A stretch of DNA of 59,464 bases from a virus: positions 1 through 59,464 of the IMG/VR virus record IMGVR_UViG_3300010883_025974, one strand, 5' to 3'. The position numbers and the translations under genes were made by a program. Numbering within the stretch: the first letter of the stretch is position 1; each line of letters starts with the position of its first letter. Below, piece by piece: positions 7,660 to 15,663 of this stretch. The notes beneath the pieces are model-generated. The model had not been told where the DNA came from, did not search any database, and saw only the letters and a program-made list of their open reading frames with translations.

Positions 7660-8115
7660 GTGCATGATACCACAAACTCAGTTCTAGAAAAATTAAGCCA
7701 GATTGAGGCTAAGCTCAATTCTTCTCATGTTTTAAACGGTGGCTTTGAAAAGCTGGTTTTAGATGTTCGTCATACTAATGAGCAGATATCTGAGATGAAG
7801 ATTTCGCTGGAACAAATGAATACTACAATCAACGATCCCGAAGAGGGAGTAAGGTCTAGAGTCAGGGATCTAGAGGCAGAATCTCATAGAAGATGGGATT
7901 TTGTCCAGGAAGCCAAGACTAAGATAGATGAATTTGATGATTTGCTTTCTTGGAAGAAAGATATCGAAGAAAAGATCAGTCTTGTCGACCAGCATAATTT
8001 AGATCTAGATCGTCTTAAGATATGGCAGGCAAACCTGAGTAAGATACAGTGGCTTTTTGGAAGCACCATATTAGTTCTTATAATAAAGACTGTTTTAGGT
8101 GTAGAATTACCCTGA
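7660..8115 (+). CDS. coiled-coil protein with C-terminal membrane anchor (XhlA-like layout)
   Basis: I place the start at the GTG 7660, about 7 bases after AGGGAG, rather than at an upstream in-frame TTG (7642), which would have no ribosome site. The product (about 151 aa) is a long acidic coiled coil (residues about 5-125, with repeated LEQM/LEAE-type heptads). It ends in a membrane helix (IQWLFGSTILVLIIKTVLGV). The WLFG..I...I pattern at the end of a coiled coil resembles haemolysin XhlA, a partner of holins. A structural scaffold is an alternative. It lies 6 bases before the YeaH gene and is probably on the same transcript. Confidence 0.45.
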   Translation: MHDTTNSVLEKLSQIEAKLNSSHVLNGGFEKLVLDVRHTNEQISEMKISLEQMNTTINDPEEGVRSRVRDLEAESHRRWDFVQEAKTKIDEFDDLLSWKKDIEEKISLVDQHNLDLDRLKIWQANLSKIQWLFGSTILVLIIKTVLGVELP

Positions 8116-8121
8116 GAACAC

Positions 8122-9291
8122 ATGAGCACGTTTAGAAAACACAAATCCATCGCTGATAGATCTGCAACAGATCGTGCTAGGCACAAGCAAAAGATAGACA
8201 AAGCTCTTAAAGAGGGCATTCGCGATATCGTCGCCGAAGAATCTATTATCGGTCAAGATGGTAAGAAAAAAATTCGAATTCCCGTGAAGGGAATCAAAGA
8301 GTATCAATTTGTCTACGGGGATAATTCTAAGAAGGTTGGTTCGGCTCCTGGAAAAGATATTCACCGCGGTCAAAAGATCGCTGAGGATTCCGAAGATAAA
8401 AATTCAGGTGGTAAGCCAGGTGATAAGCCCGGCGAAGAGTTCTATGACGTTGAGATTACCCTAGAAGAGCTAGCCCAGTATTTGTTTAGCGATCTGGAGC
8501 TTCCAGATCTAGATAAAAAGAAGTTCAAGTTTCTATCAGCAGACACCTTTAAGAGAAAGGGTTTCCGGACTAAAGGAATACGGCCTCGCCTCTCGAAGAA
8601 AGAATCGATTAAGCAAAAGATTCGTCGCAAGAAGATGGCTGTTAAGGTTGGAACATTTAACGAAGAAGAGGATGAAAGATTTCCTTTTCACGATGCCGAT
8701 CTACGATATAAGCATTTCAAAGTGAAAGAGACAGAAATCTCTTCTGCCGCGATCTTTTTTATCATGGATATATCAGGCTCAATGAGCACAGCAAAGAAAT
8801 ACATTGCACGAAGCTTCTTCTTTCTATTGTATCAGTTTCTTCATCACAAGTATGACAATGTAGAAGTTGTATTTATCGCTCACACCACCGAGGCCAAAGA
8901 AGTCAATGAGAAGGATTTCTTCTCTTTAGCACCTTCCGGTGGAACTTTAATTTCTCCTGCTATTGACTTGACTCTAGATGTTATTGAGAAAAGATATCAT
9001 CCAAGTAACTGGAATATATACACTTTTCACTGTAGCGATGGAGATAACTGGTCTGAAGATGAAGAAAAAGCTTTAAAGTCATCACAGCAACTTAAGCAAA
9101 TATCACAGCTCTATGCATTCTGTGAAATCGATCCTGACTCAGAGTCTTCACAGTGGAGGCAGACTGATAATTCTAGAATGTATGACTTATACCAGGCGAT
9201 AATCGATAAGAAGTTTAAGTTAATTAGAATGACAAGCCCAAAAGAGATTTGGCCTGCTTTTAAGAAGCTTTTCGGCGGGAGGCTAGAGTAA
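8122..9291 (+). CDS. yeaH: DUF444 / YeaH family protein with von Willebrand A domain
   Basis: The 389-residue product matches the YeaH (DUF444) family. It has a basic N-terminus, the GGKPGDKPGEEFYDVEITLEEL region, the KKESIKQKIRRK segment, and a C-terminal von Willebrand A domain. The metal site (MIDAS) has DISGSMS at about 216-222, the GGT threonine near 275 and SDGDNW near 305-310. In bacteria YeaH is made together with the PrkA kinase (YeaG) and SpoVR (YcgB) under starvation, and is thought to act with the kinase. Here it is followed by SpoVR (overlap of one base) and PrkA. It is slightly shorter than the E. coli protein but looks intact. Confidence 0.88.
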   Translation: MSTFRKHKSIADRSATDRARHKQKIDKALKEGIRDIVAEESIIGQDGKKKIRIPVKGIKEYQFVYGDNSKKVGSAPGKDIHRGQKIAEDSEDKNSGGKPGDKPGEEFYDVEITLEELAQYLFSDLELPDLDKKKFKFLSADTFKRKGFRTKGIRPRLSKKESIKQKIRRKKMAVKVGTFNEEEDERFPFHDADLRYKHFKVKETEISSAAIFFIMDISGSMSTAKKYIARSFFFLLYQFLHHKYDNVEVVFIAHTTEAKEVNEKDFFSLAPSGGTLISPAIDLTLDVIEKRYHPSNWNIYTFHCSDGDNWSEDEEKALKSSQQLKQISQLYAFCEIDPDSESSQWRQTDNSRMYDLYQAIIDKKFKLIRMTSPKEIWPAFKKLFGGRLE

Positions 9292-10598
9292 TGGAATGGA
9301 CTTTTGAAGATTTGCAAGTCTGGGATGAGAAGATCGTCAAGCATGCTAAGTCTTATAATCTAGACTGGTATCCTATTGACTATGAAGTTTGTGATTATCA
9401 TGACATGATCGGATACATGTCATACATCGGCATGCCAACACACTATCAGCATTGGTCGTATGGCAAGTCCTTTGAGCGAACACACACCATGTATAACCTC
9501 GGCATGGAGGGGTTACCCTACGAGATGATCATCAATAGTGATCCATCGATTTCCTACCTCATGTCTGAAAATCCGATGCCGCTACAGATTCTGATCATGG
9601 CCCATTGCGTGGGACATTCAGATTTTTTTAAGAATAATCGAATGTTTAAGCACACAGATGCGCCGAACGTGATCAGTCGATTTCGAAATGGTGCTAAAAG
9701 GATCAAGAAGTATATTGATAATCCCAATATAGGCATTGATGCTGTTGAGAAAATTATTGATTCCTGTCATGCACTAAAGTATCATAATTATCGTGAGTTT
9801 GGAATCAATCGTCCTACACATAAAGAAGTCAAGCAGAAGTATATTGATCTTCTAAATTTCGATTCTAAGCTGGTTCCCGATTCTATCGATATAAATCGTA
9901 TTCCTATCGAGCCGGATTACGACATTTTAGCATTTATCGCAGAGCATTCTAGAAACCTAGAAGACTGGCAAAGAGACATCATTCATATAATTCGTGATGA
10001 ATCACGTTACTTTATGCCGCAGGCAATGACTAAAATTATGAATGAGGGGTGGGCATCTTTTTGGCATTATAAAATCATGTCAGAACTTGATCTCCCTCAA
10101 GAATTTCATCTAGCTTTTTTAAAAAGTCACAATCAGGTGCTTCGACCCACAGTCGGCCAGATCAACCCTTATCACCTAGGATTTACGATCTTTAAGTGGA
10201 TTCATGAAAACAAGGGCCTCGATGAGTGCTTTATCGCCAGGGAAGTTCATAATGATGAGTCCTTTATACGAACGTATCTTAATCGAGATATCTGTGAAGA
10301 GCTTAATCTCTTTTCGTATTCTAAAAAGAAAAAAGAATGGACAATAGATGATATCTCTGATGAAGATGGCTGGAAACAGATCCGGGAAGATCTGATTAAA
10401 AATGTAGGTCTTAACTCGATGCCAAATATTTATATTAAAGAGTTACAGAAAGATTTCACGCTCATTTTAGAGCATGAACATGACGGTAGAGATTTAGACT
10501 TAGACTATGCACATAATGTCTGTGAGCACATTATAGATTTATGGGGCGACGAGTTTAAACTATACACTGTTATTGAAGATGAGCCTTTCGAAATTTAA
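9291..10598 (+). CDS. spoVR: SpoVR / YcgB family protein
   Basis: This 435-residue protein is recognisable as SpoVR/YcgB. Family-typical stretches near the N-terminus include DWYPIDYEVCDYHDMIGYMS, GMPTHYQHWSYGKSFE and NPMPLQILIMAHCVGHSDFF. The middle has MNEGWASFWHYKIM and HNQVLRPTVGQINPYHLGF. The conserved His and acidic residues are kept. Family knowledge: SpoVR is needed for spore cortex formation in Bacillus, and its relatives are co-expressed with PrkA and YeaH; the biochemical role is unknown. The start codon overlaps the YeaH stop, indicating coupling. It lacks some C-terminal sequence compared with the roughly 510-residue E. coli YcgB. Confidence 0.9.
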   Translation: MEWTFEDLQVWDEKIVKHAKSYNLDWYPIDYEVCDYHDMIGYMSYIGMPTHYQHWSYGKSFERTHTMYNLGMEGLPYEMIINSDPSISYLMSENPMPLQILIMAHCVGHSDFFKNNRMFKHTDAPNVISRFRNGAKRIKKYIDNPNIGIDAVEKIIDSCHALKYHNYREFGINRPTHKEVKQKYIDLLNFDSKLVPDSIDINRIPIEPDYDILAFIAEHSRNLEDWQRDIIHIIRDESRYFMPQAMTKIMNEGWASFWHYKIMSELDLPQEFHLAFLKSHNQVLRPTVGQINPYHLGFTIFKWIHENKGLDECFIAREVHNDESFIRTYLNRDICEELNLFSYSKKKKEWTIDDISDEDGWKQIREDLIKNVGLNSMPNIYIKELQKDFTLILEHEHDGRDLDLDYAHNVCEHIIDLWGDEFKLYTVIEDEPFEI

Positions 10599-10645
10599 AC
10601 TCCTATTTACGATTAGCGTATTATTCCTAGCGTGGAGCAGAACGA

Positions 10646-12577
10646 ATGACAAGTTCAAAGTTCGCTGATCTAATCAGCAATCAAAGAAAAGAAAAGAAGG
10701 TAAAATATTTTAAGGGTACGTTCTTAGAATATCTTCATGAAGTTGAGACCAATCCAAAAATTGCTGAGCTAGCTCATCGTCGTCTTTACGATGCACTTGC
10801 TCGTCAGGGTACTGACACCTTGGATGAGAAAGATCCAAGATGCCGCCGTCTTTTTGATGGTGAAAAGCTAAAGCTCTACAAGTATTTCCAGCCTCACTTC
10901 TTCGGAATGGAAAGATCTCTTGCTAAAATCATGAGCTTTCTAAGCGCTGCTGCAATGAAGGGTGAAGAAAGCCGTCAGGTTCTACTGCTTCTCGGGCCAG
11001 TCGGCGCCGGAAAATCGGCGCTTATTGAGCACATTAAGCGTGCCCTTGAACAAGTTGATCACATCTATCACTTAGAGGGCTGTCCTATTCGTGAAGAACC
11101 TCTTCATCTTCTTCCTCGCTCTCTTCGTTCAAAATTTGAAGAATTGCTTGGTGCAAAGATTGAAGGTGATCTCTGCCCAGTATGTCGTCATCGTCTGTTA
11201 GAAGAATTTGATGGAAAATATGAAGATTTTCCAGTTAAGCAATCTTCTTTTTCAGTTCGCGGCAGAAGAGGAATCGGTGTTGTTCCGCCTGTTGATGCAA
11301 ATACGCAGGACACGTCAATACTAATAGGATCAGAGGACATTTCGAAGTTGGATCTGTATCCCGAGGATGATCCCAGAGTGCTTTCCTTGAACGGGGCCTT
11401 TAATGTCGGTAACAGAGGCATCGTTGAGTTCGTAGAGGTCTTTAAAAATGAGATCGAATTCCTCCATACTATGATTACAGCAACCCAGGAGAAGGCAGTT
11501 CCTTCACCGGGCAAAGGCGCGATGATCTACTTCGATGGGGTAATTCTTGCGCACTGTAATGAAGCGGAGTGGAACAGATTTAAATCCACGCATACAAACG
11601 AAGCTATCCTTGATCGAATTGTTAAAGTTAATGTTCCTTACTGCCTAGAACTTGACGAGGAAGTAAAGATTTACCAGAAGATGCTGGAGATGTCTGACTT
11701 CGATGCCCACATTGCACCGCACACCCTTGAGGTTGCATCGATGTTTGCTGTGATGTCTCGCCTTAAACCTTCTGGTAAGGTTGATCCCTTGGTTAAAATG
11801 AAGATCTATAACGGCGAGGACATCATCGAGAAGGGCCGCGTCAAGAAGGTTGATATTAAAGATCTTCGTGAGGAGTCCCGAGATGAAGGCATGACCGGTA
11901 TTTCAACACGCTTCATCACCAAAGCGATCGATTCAGCTCTAACAGATTCAGATAAAAATATGGTAACTCCCATCTCTGTAAGGAATTCCCTGATTAAACA
12001 GGTGAAGGATCAGATTATAGATGAAGAAGCTCGCGTGCGTTACCTTGAGTATCTCCAGAAAACACTGCATGAGGAATATCTGAGAATCCTAGAGAAGGAA
12101 ATTACAAAAGCCTTTGTTAGCGCTTATGAAGAGCAGGCTGAAACACTTTTTGATAATTACTTGGATCATGCTGAAGCCTATGTTAATAAGACGCGAGTTA
12201 AAGATAATATTACACGGGAAGAAATGGAACCTGATGAGAATTTCATGAAGTCTATTGAGGAAAATATAGGCATCATAGGATCGGCTCGTGACGGATTCCG
12301 GGCTGATGTTACTTCTTATATGTTTACGCTTTTGCGAGCCAAGAAGAAGATTGACTGGAAGGCATACGGACCCCTCAAGGAAGCCATCGAGAACAAATTA
12401 ATGGCGTCTGTGAAGGATATGTCTCGTATTGTTACAAAGTCTAAGTCAAGAGACAATAAGCAGCAAAAGAAATACGGCGGAATGCTCGCAACACTTATTG
12501 AAGACTATGGTTACAATGAAGATTCTGCAGAAGAAGTTATTAAGTTTGCTGCAAATAATCTTTGGCGAGATGGCTAG
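10646..12577 (+). CDS. prkA: PrkA / YeaG family serine protein kinase
   Basis: At 643 residues this is the usual length of PrkA. It shows the N-terminal YFKGTFLEYLHEVETNPKIA-type region, HFFGMERSLAKI, and a Walker A GPVGAGKS at 117-124. It also has CPVC near 177-180, a family-typical DTSILIGSEDISKLD near 226-240, an acidic Walker B-like YFDGVILAHCNEAEW near 293-307, and the C-terminal KYGGMLATLIEDYGY with EEVIKFAANNLW. PrkA couples an AAA+ ATPase core to a kinase-like C-terminal domain and drives a stress programme in bacteria. With YeaH and SpoVR upstream, the full trio is present. The ribosome site is GTGGAG. A 47-base gap separates it from SpoVR. Confidence 0.92.
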   Translation: MTSSKFADLISNQRKEKKVKYFKGTFLEYLHEVETNPKIAELAHRRLYDALARQGTDTLDEKDPRCRRLFDGEKLKLYKYFQPHFFGMERSLAKIMSFLSAAAMKGEESRQVLLLLGPVGAGKSALIEHIKRALEQVDHIYHLEGCPIREEPLHLLPRSLRSKFEELLGAKIEGDLCPVCRHRLLEEFDGKYEDFPVKQSSFSVRGRRGIGVVPPVDANTQDTSILIGSEDISKLDLYPEDDPRVLSLNGAFNVGNRGIVEFVEVFKNEIEFLHTMITATQEKAVPSPGKGAMIYFDGVILAHCNEAEWNRFKSTHTNEAILDRIVKVNVPYCLELDEEVKIYQKMLEMSDFDAHIAPHTLEVASMFAVMSRLKPSGKVDPLVKMKIYNGEDIIEKGRVKKVDIKDLREESRDEGMTGISTRFITKAIDSALTDSDKNMVTPISVRNSLIKQVKDQIIDEEARVRYLEYLQKTLHEEYLRILEKEITKAFVSAYEEQAETLFDNYLDHAEAYVNKTRVKDNITREEMEPDENFMKSIEENIGIIGSARDGFRADVTSYMFTLLRAKKKIDWKAYGPLKEAIENKLMASVKDMSRIVTKSKSRDNKQQKKYGGMLATLIEDYGYNEDSAEEVIKFAANNLWRDG

Positions 12578-12593
12578 CCATCAGTAGGGTAAG

Positions 12594-13919
12594 ATGAGAT
12601 CTCGCGTAGAGAGTAAAGCACTAGCTTATAACCTCAAAGACTTCCTGGCAAATCTAGAAAAACTAATAAGAGTTCAGGAACAAGACTCTAAAGTAGCATT
12701 TTTAATGTCAAATGTTCCTAGAACTTCTAGTAGTCATTTTTTGTCTCTCATGTCATACAGACCGCAAAATAGAACAGAGAATATTTTTAAGCAAATAATA
12801 TTAGAATATATGCTTCAGGCAGAAAAGACATCTGCTTTGTCGTCCGGTATTATGATTAGAATGCTCATAGATCTTTGCAGAAGAAATGATAAGCTCAAGA
12901 GTATTCAAGAAAAAAAAGCTTCTATCCGATTAGAGGAAGAAGTGGAAAATATCTTAAGTGGCGTGCAAGAACTTATGAGCAGGCCCAATCTTCCAGTCTT
13001 AGAAAATTTTCTTCACAAGAATTTTCATACCTCAGTATCCTCACTGGTCTTGGAATCTTTGAAAATCGCAGGACCTGCTGGAAAAATAACATTTGATCAC
13101 AGTAATGTGCCGCAGCCAATAATCGAAGCAGACACTAGCTATGTATTCGACATAATACCTGACCAAAACCTTTTAATTCTTAACAATTTTGAGTGGAAAA
13201 AGTCTGATGTTTCGATCTTATGCATTGAAGGGTTTATCGAAAAAGTATCAGAGATAGATTCGATACTCACGACATTAGCAGAACAAAAAAAGTCAGCTGT
13301 CATTATTTGTTTAGGATACTCTGATGAGGTCATTTCTACTGTAATAGCTAATAATAGACGCGGAATTTTTGATGTGATGTTATGCAAGCCTGAAGAAGGT
13401 GCAAGCGCTATGAACGATCTTTTTGACATAGCAGCAGCCTCAGGTTCTTGTTTTTATGGATTTCAAACCGGGACTGTGTCGATTGCTTTTAAAGCATCAG
13501 ATCTAGAGCGAGCAAGTGAGGAAGTTGTGATTTCTAGTGATAAGCTAAGAATCAAAAACTCTTTTTCTCAAAGGGCTGCTAATGATCGCGCCCAAAAAAT
13601 TAAAAAACAGCTAGGGGAAAGTGACCTCAAGGATGATTATCTAAAAAGAAGAATAACATCCTTGACATCTAATCATGTAAAGATTATTTTACCAGAGAGC
13701 ACAGCCCAGGATAAATTTAGTCAAATTGAAGCAATAGATTCTGCTCTAAGGTGCTCTAATGCTATTACAAGATACGGTGTCATCGATGTCCCTAAAGATA
13801 GCATTATTCCCTGTGAGGGACGCCAGATAGCATCTTCGATTTACATCGGATGCAAATTTGGTTATGAATTATTTAAGAAAATATCTTCTATTAGTCACGC
13901 GATAGTGCTAGAAGATTAA
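12594..13919 (+). CDS. degenerate GroEL-like chaperonin lacking the ATP-site motif
   Basis: Read against the GroEL family from memory, several blocks align in order. Residues 61-97 fall where GroEL has GDGTTTATVLAQAII. Residues 152-170 (VLESLKIAGPAGKITFDHS) match the intermediate-domain ..VGKEGVITVEDG region. Residues 206-270 match the apical region (SILCIEGFIEKVSEIDSIL, then IANNRRGIFDVMLCKPEEG, where GroEL has [20 protein letters not shown]). Residues 311-327 (ASDLERASEEVVISSDK), 342-377 (RAQKIKKQLGESDLKDDYLK..) and 390-407 match the return to the equatorial domain. The GDGTTT nucleotide motif is replaced by SALSSG and the later GGG loop is lost. At 441 residues it is about 100 shorter than GroEL. 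It is probably a non-hydrolysing chaperonin relative acting as a decoy, adaptor or scaffold. It follows PrkA by 16 bases. Confidence 0.62.
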   Translation: MRSRVESKALAYNLKDFLANLEKLIRVQEQDSKVAFLMSNVPRTSSSHFLSLMSYRPQNRTENIFKQIILEYMLQAEKTSALSSGIMIRMLIDLCRRNDKLKSIQEKKASIRLEEEVENILSGVQELMSRPNLPVLENFLHKNFHTSVSSLVLESLKIAGPAGKITFDHSNVPQPIIEADTSYVFDIIPDQNLLILNNFEWKKSDVSILCIEGFIEKVSEIDSILTTLAEQKKSAVIICLGYSDEVISTVIANNRRGIFDVMLCKPEEGASAMNDLFDIAAASGSCFYGFQTGTVSIAFKASDLERASEEVVISSDKLRIKNSFSQRAANDRAQKIKKQLGESDLKDDYLKRRITSLTSNHVKIILPESTAQDKFSQIEAIDSALRCSNAITRYGVIDVPKDSIIPCEGRQIASSIYIGCKFGYELFKKISSISHAIVLED

Positions 13920-13931
13920 GGAGGAGTAGAA

Positions 13932-14156
13932 ATGAGTTTACAGAGAGATATCACTTATAGCGTTAAGCAGCTAACCCAAGAGATAAAAGTGCAAATTGAG
14001 AGAAATTTAGTCATGGCTGTTGCTAGTAAAATGCTAACAATTGACCAGGAAAAAATTCCGGGAATTTGTAAGCTAGCTAATGATTCTATTGATCAAGCAT
14101 TGATGGAAAAATCTGACTTGCTTGTCAACACAATAAAAGCATATAGCAAGAAGTAG
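13932..14156 (+). CDS. small helical protein downstream of the chaperonin-like gene
   Basis: The 74-residue gene has a near-perfect AGGAGG ribosome site. The product is predicted all-helical and amphipathic (VKQLTQEIKVQIERNLVMAV..), with no Cys, no membrane span and no recognised motif. It lies 12 bases after the GroEL-like gene and 4 bases before the zinc-ribbon gene. A role as a partner of the upstream protein is possible from position, but it does not look like a GroES-type co-chaperone (no mobile-loop or beta-rich pattern). Confidence 0.5.
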   Translation: MSLQRDITYSVKQLTQEIKVQIERNLVMAVASKMLTIDQEKIPGICKLANDSIDQALMEKSDLLVNTIKAYSKK

Positions 14157-14160
14157 AATA

Positions 14161-14643
14161 ATGAGACAGGGTGCAAAGCATCTAATACAGTGTCATTGTA
14201 TTCTTCCGCAGTATAGAGATCATCCTAGCCCAACTTTTCATAAGTTTCCAGTTTTTTCTATTCTAGAAGATGACAGGGTTATTGAAAAATTGTCGCAGTG
14301 TCCAAACTGTGGTGTTATTCACAAGATAACAGATTTATGCAAAAGTGAAATTGCATCTGGGCGAGATGAGTCTAAGGGCATATTAGAAATAAAAGATATC
14401 AAGATAAGTCTTCCTGTGAGGTTGATAGAATTACTTGAATCTTATAGCTGTGATCTTTCTACATGGGAGCATGCCCAGTTTATCGTCGAGGAAAAGAACT
14501 GGGGAGAAAAGGTAAGAGTTGCATACGAAGACAGCGAAGATGATATTCTTGCTAAGTTTCTTGTCTTTATGGATGAAGATAAATACAGAATATCGACAGA
14601 GATGGGTCAAAGTTTTTTAGGAAATGAAAATGAGCAAAGTTAA
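14161..14643 (+). CDS. zinc-ribbon protein (160 aa)
   Basis: The N-terminal half carries HLIQCHCILPQYR (C-x-C) and, about 35 residues later, CPNCGVIHKITDLC (C-x2-C), a four-cysteine zinc ribbon as seen in small nucleic-acid-binding or assembly proteins. The C-terminal half (residues about 75-160) is acidic with aromatics (DLSTWEHAQFIVEEKNWGEK) and no known fold. The next gene starts inside its last codons. The function is unknown; the metal site is the only solid inference. Confidence 0.5.
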   Translation: MRQGAKHLIQCHCILPQYRDHPSPTFHKFPVFSILEDDRVIEKLSQCPNCGVIHKITDLCKSEIASGRDESKGILEIKDIKISLPVRLIELLESYSCDLSTWEHAQFIVEEKNWGEKVRVAYEDSEDDILAKFLVFMDEDKYRISTEMGQSFLGNENEQS

Positions 14644-14884
14644 GAAATACGGCGAGACAAATACAGATAAATGGGTCAAAGAGATGTCTCGATCGAGAGA
14701 CATCGTAGCAGAGATTCTTAATTTTGGCGCAAGTCAAACTCAAATCAATCAAATTATCGGCCTATTAGCACTAGAAATAGAGAATCGTGAGCACATGATG
14801 GCGTATCGAAATGCATTTAAGATATCCCAAAGCGAAAAGATAGAAGGTATCCAAAGCACATCAAAAATAATTCTAGATAGCTAA
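14630..14884 (+). CDS. small helical hypothetical protein (84 aa)
   Basis: I chose the second ATG (14630, MSKVKKYGE) because the TAGGAA ribosome site at 14618-14623 is correctly spaced from it, whereas the first ATG (14624) abuts the site. The protein is charged and helical (WVKEMSRSRDIVAEILNFGA, then IIGLLALEIENREHMMAYR) without recognised motifs. It overlaps the zinc-ribbon gene by 14 bases, so it is probably made from the same message. Confidence 0.5.
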   Translation: MSKVKKYGETNTDKWVKEMSRSRDIVAEILNFGASQTQINQIIGLLALEIENREHMMAYRNAFKISQSEKIEGIQSTSKIILDS

Positions 14885-14897
14885 AAACTACGCTTTT

Positions 14898-14906
14898 TAA
14901 TATTTA
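14898..14906 (+). promoter_or_regulatory. shared 9-mer TAATATTTA (second copy)
   Basis: This word is identical to 7631-7639 and lies 22 bases before the ATG at 14928, in the only sizeable gap between 12577 and 15641. It is a candidate promoter box recognised by a phage or host factor. Confidence 0.3.
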
Positions 14907-14927
14907 CTGTGTGATGAGGTATACCAG

Positions 14928-15641
14928 ATGACCAGAGTAAGTAAGCTTCTGAATGAAGATATATGGGATACAGTTTGCGATGATCATTCGTGTGGTGATT
15001 TTAGAGTAGAGATAAAGCCCGAAATAAGAAAAGCCCTTTTGCGCATTGCGTATGATTTTTTAAATTTCCTAGACGTAAAAATATCATTCAGTGATATTAC
15101 ACTTACAGGTTCTATGGCAAACTACAATTACACAGATCAAAGTGACCTAGATCTTCATGTTCTTTTTAATTTTAATTCACTACCTCCGGGAGAGGTCGCG
15201 ATGATAAAGGATCTTTTTAGTGCGCGCCGGCGCATCTGGAATGATGAGCATGATATAAAGATCAAAGATCACGACGTTGAACTCTACACACAAGATATTG
15301 ATGAGCCCCACCATTCTACAGGAGTTTTCTCTGTTTTAAGAAATAAGTGGCTTGTGAACCCTCTCAGAACCAATCCTGTGATTGACGAGGAAACAATACT
15401 TAAGAAGTCCCAAGATATGATGAACAGGATCGAATACCTAGAGGCAATCGAAGATAAGACAGATTCCCTGAAGCGCCTGAAAGACAAGATCATGAAAATG
15501 AGAAAAACAGGCCTTGAGAGAGAGGGTGAGTTTGCCGAAGAAAATTTAGTCTTTAAGGCCCTGAGGAACTCAGGATACATCGGAAAGTTAAACGACGTCA
15601 TACGTAATGAATATGATCGTTCTGTATCGCTACATCAATAA
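14928..15641 (+). CDS. nucleotidyltransferase-fold protein (237 aa)
   Basis: The active-site signature of the pol-beta-like nucleotidyltransferase superfamily is clear. GSMANYNYTDQSDLDLHVLF at about residues 64-83 (G-S, then D-x-D) is followed by a third acidic residue in DVELYTQD near 121-128. Such proteins add nucleotides to RNA, proteins or small molecules; some are toxins or tRNA-modifying enzymes. The C-terminal part is helical and charged. The N-terminus (MTRVSKLLNEDIWD) is again a short amphipathic piece. It precedes the histone-like gene and the tmRNA. The target is unknown. Confidence 0.7.
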   Translation: MTRVSKLLNEDIWDTVCDDHSCGDFRVEIKPEIRKALLRIAYDFLNFLDVKISFSDITLTGSMANYNYTDQSDLDLHVLFNFNSLPPGEVAMIKDLFSARRRIWNDEHDIKIKDHDVELYTQDIDEPHHSTGVFSVLRNKWLVNPLRTNPVIDEETILKKSQDMMNRIEYLEAIEDKTDSLKRLKDKIMKMRKTGLEREGEFAEENLVFKALRNSGYIGKLNDVIRNEYDRSVSLHQ

Positions 15642-15663
15642 AAATCCAAGAAAGGAAGTAGAT

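Noticed and set aside
15607-15663. Longer N-terminus for the histone-like protein
   Set aside because: It would begin inside the nucleotidyltransferase gene without a ribosome site, while the ATG at 15664 has AAGGAAG at good spacing and gives the family's usual start.
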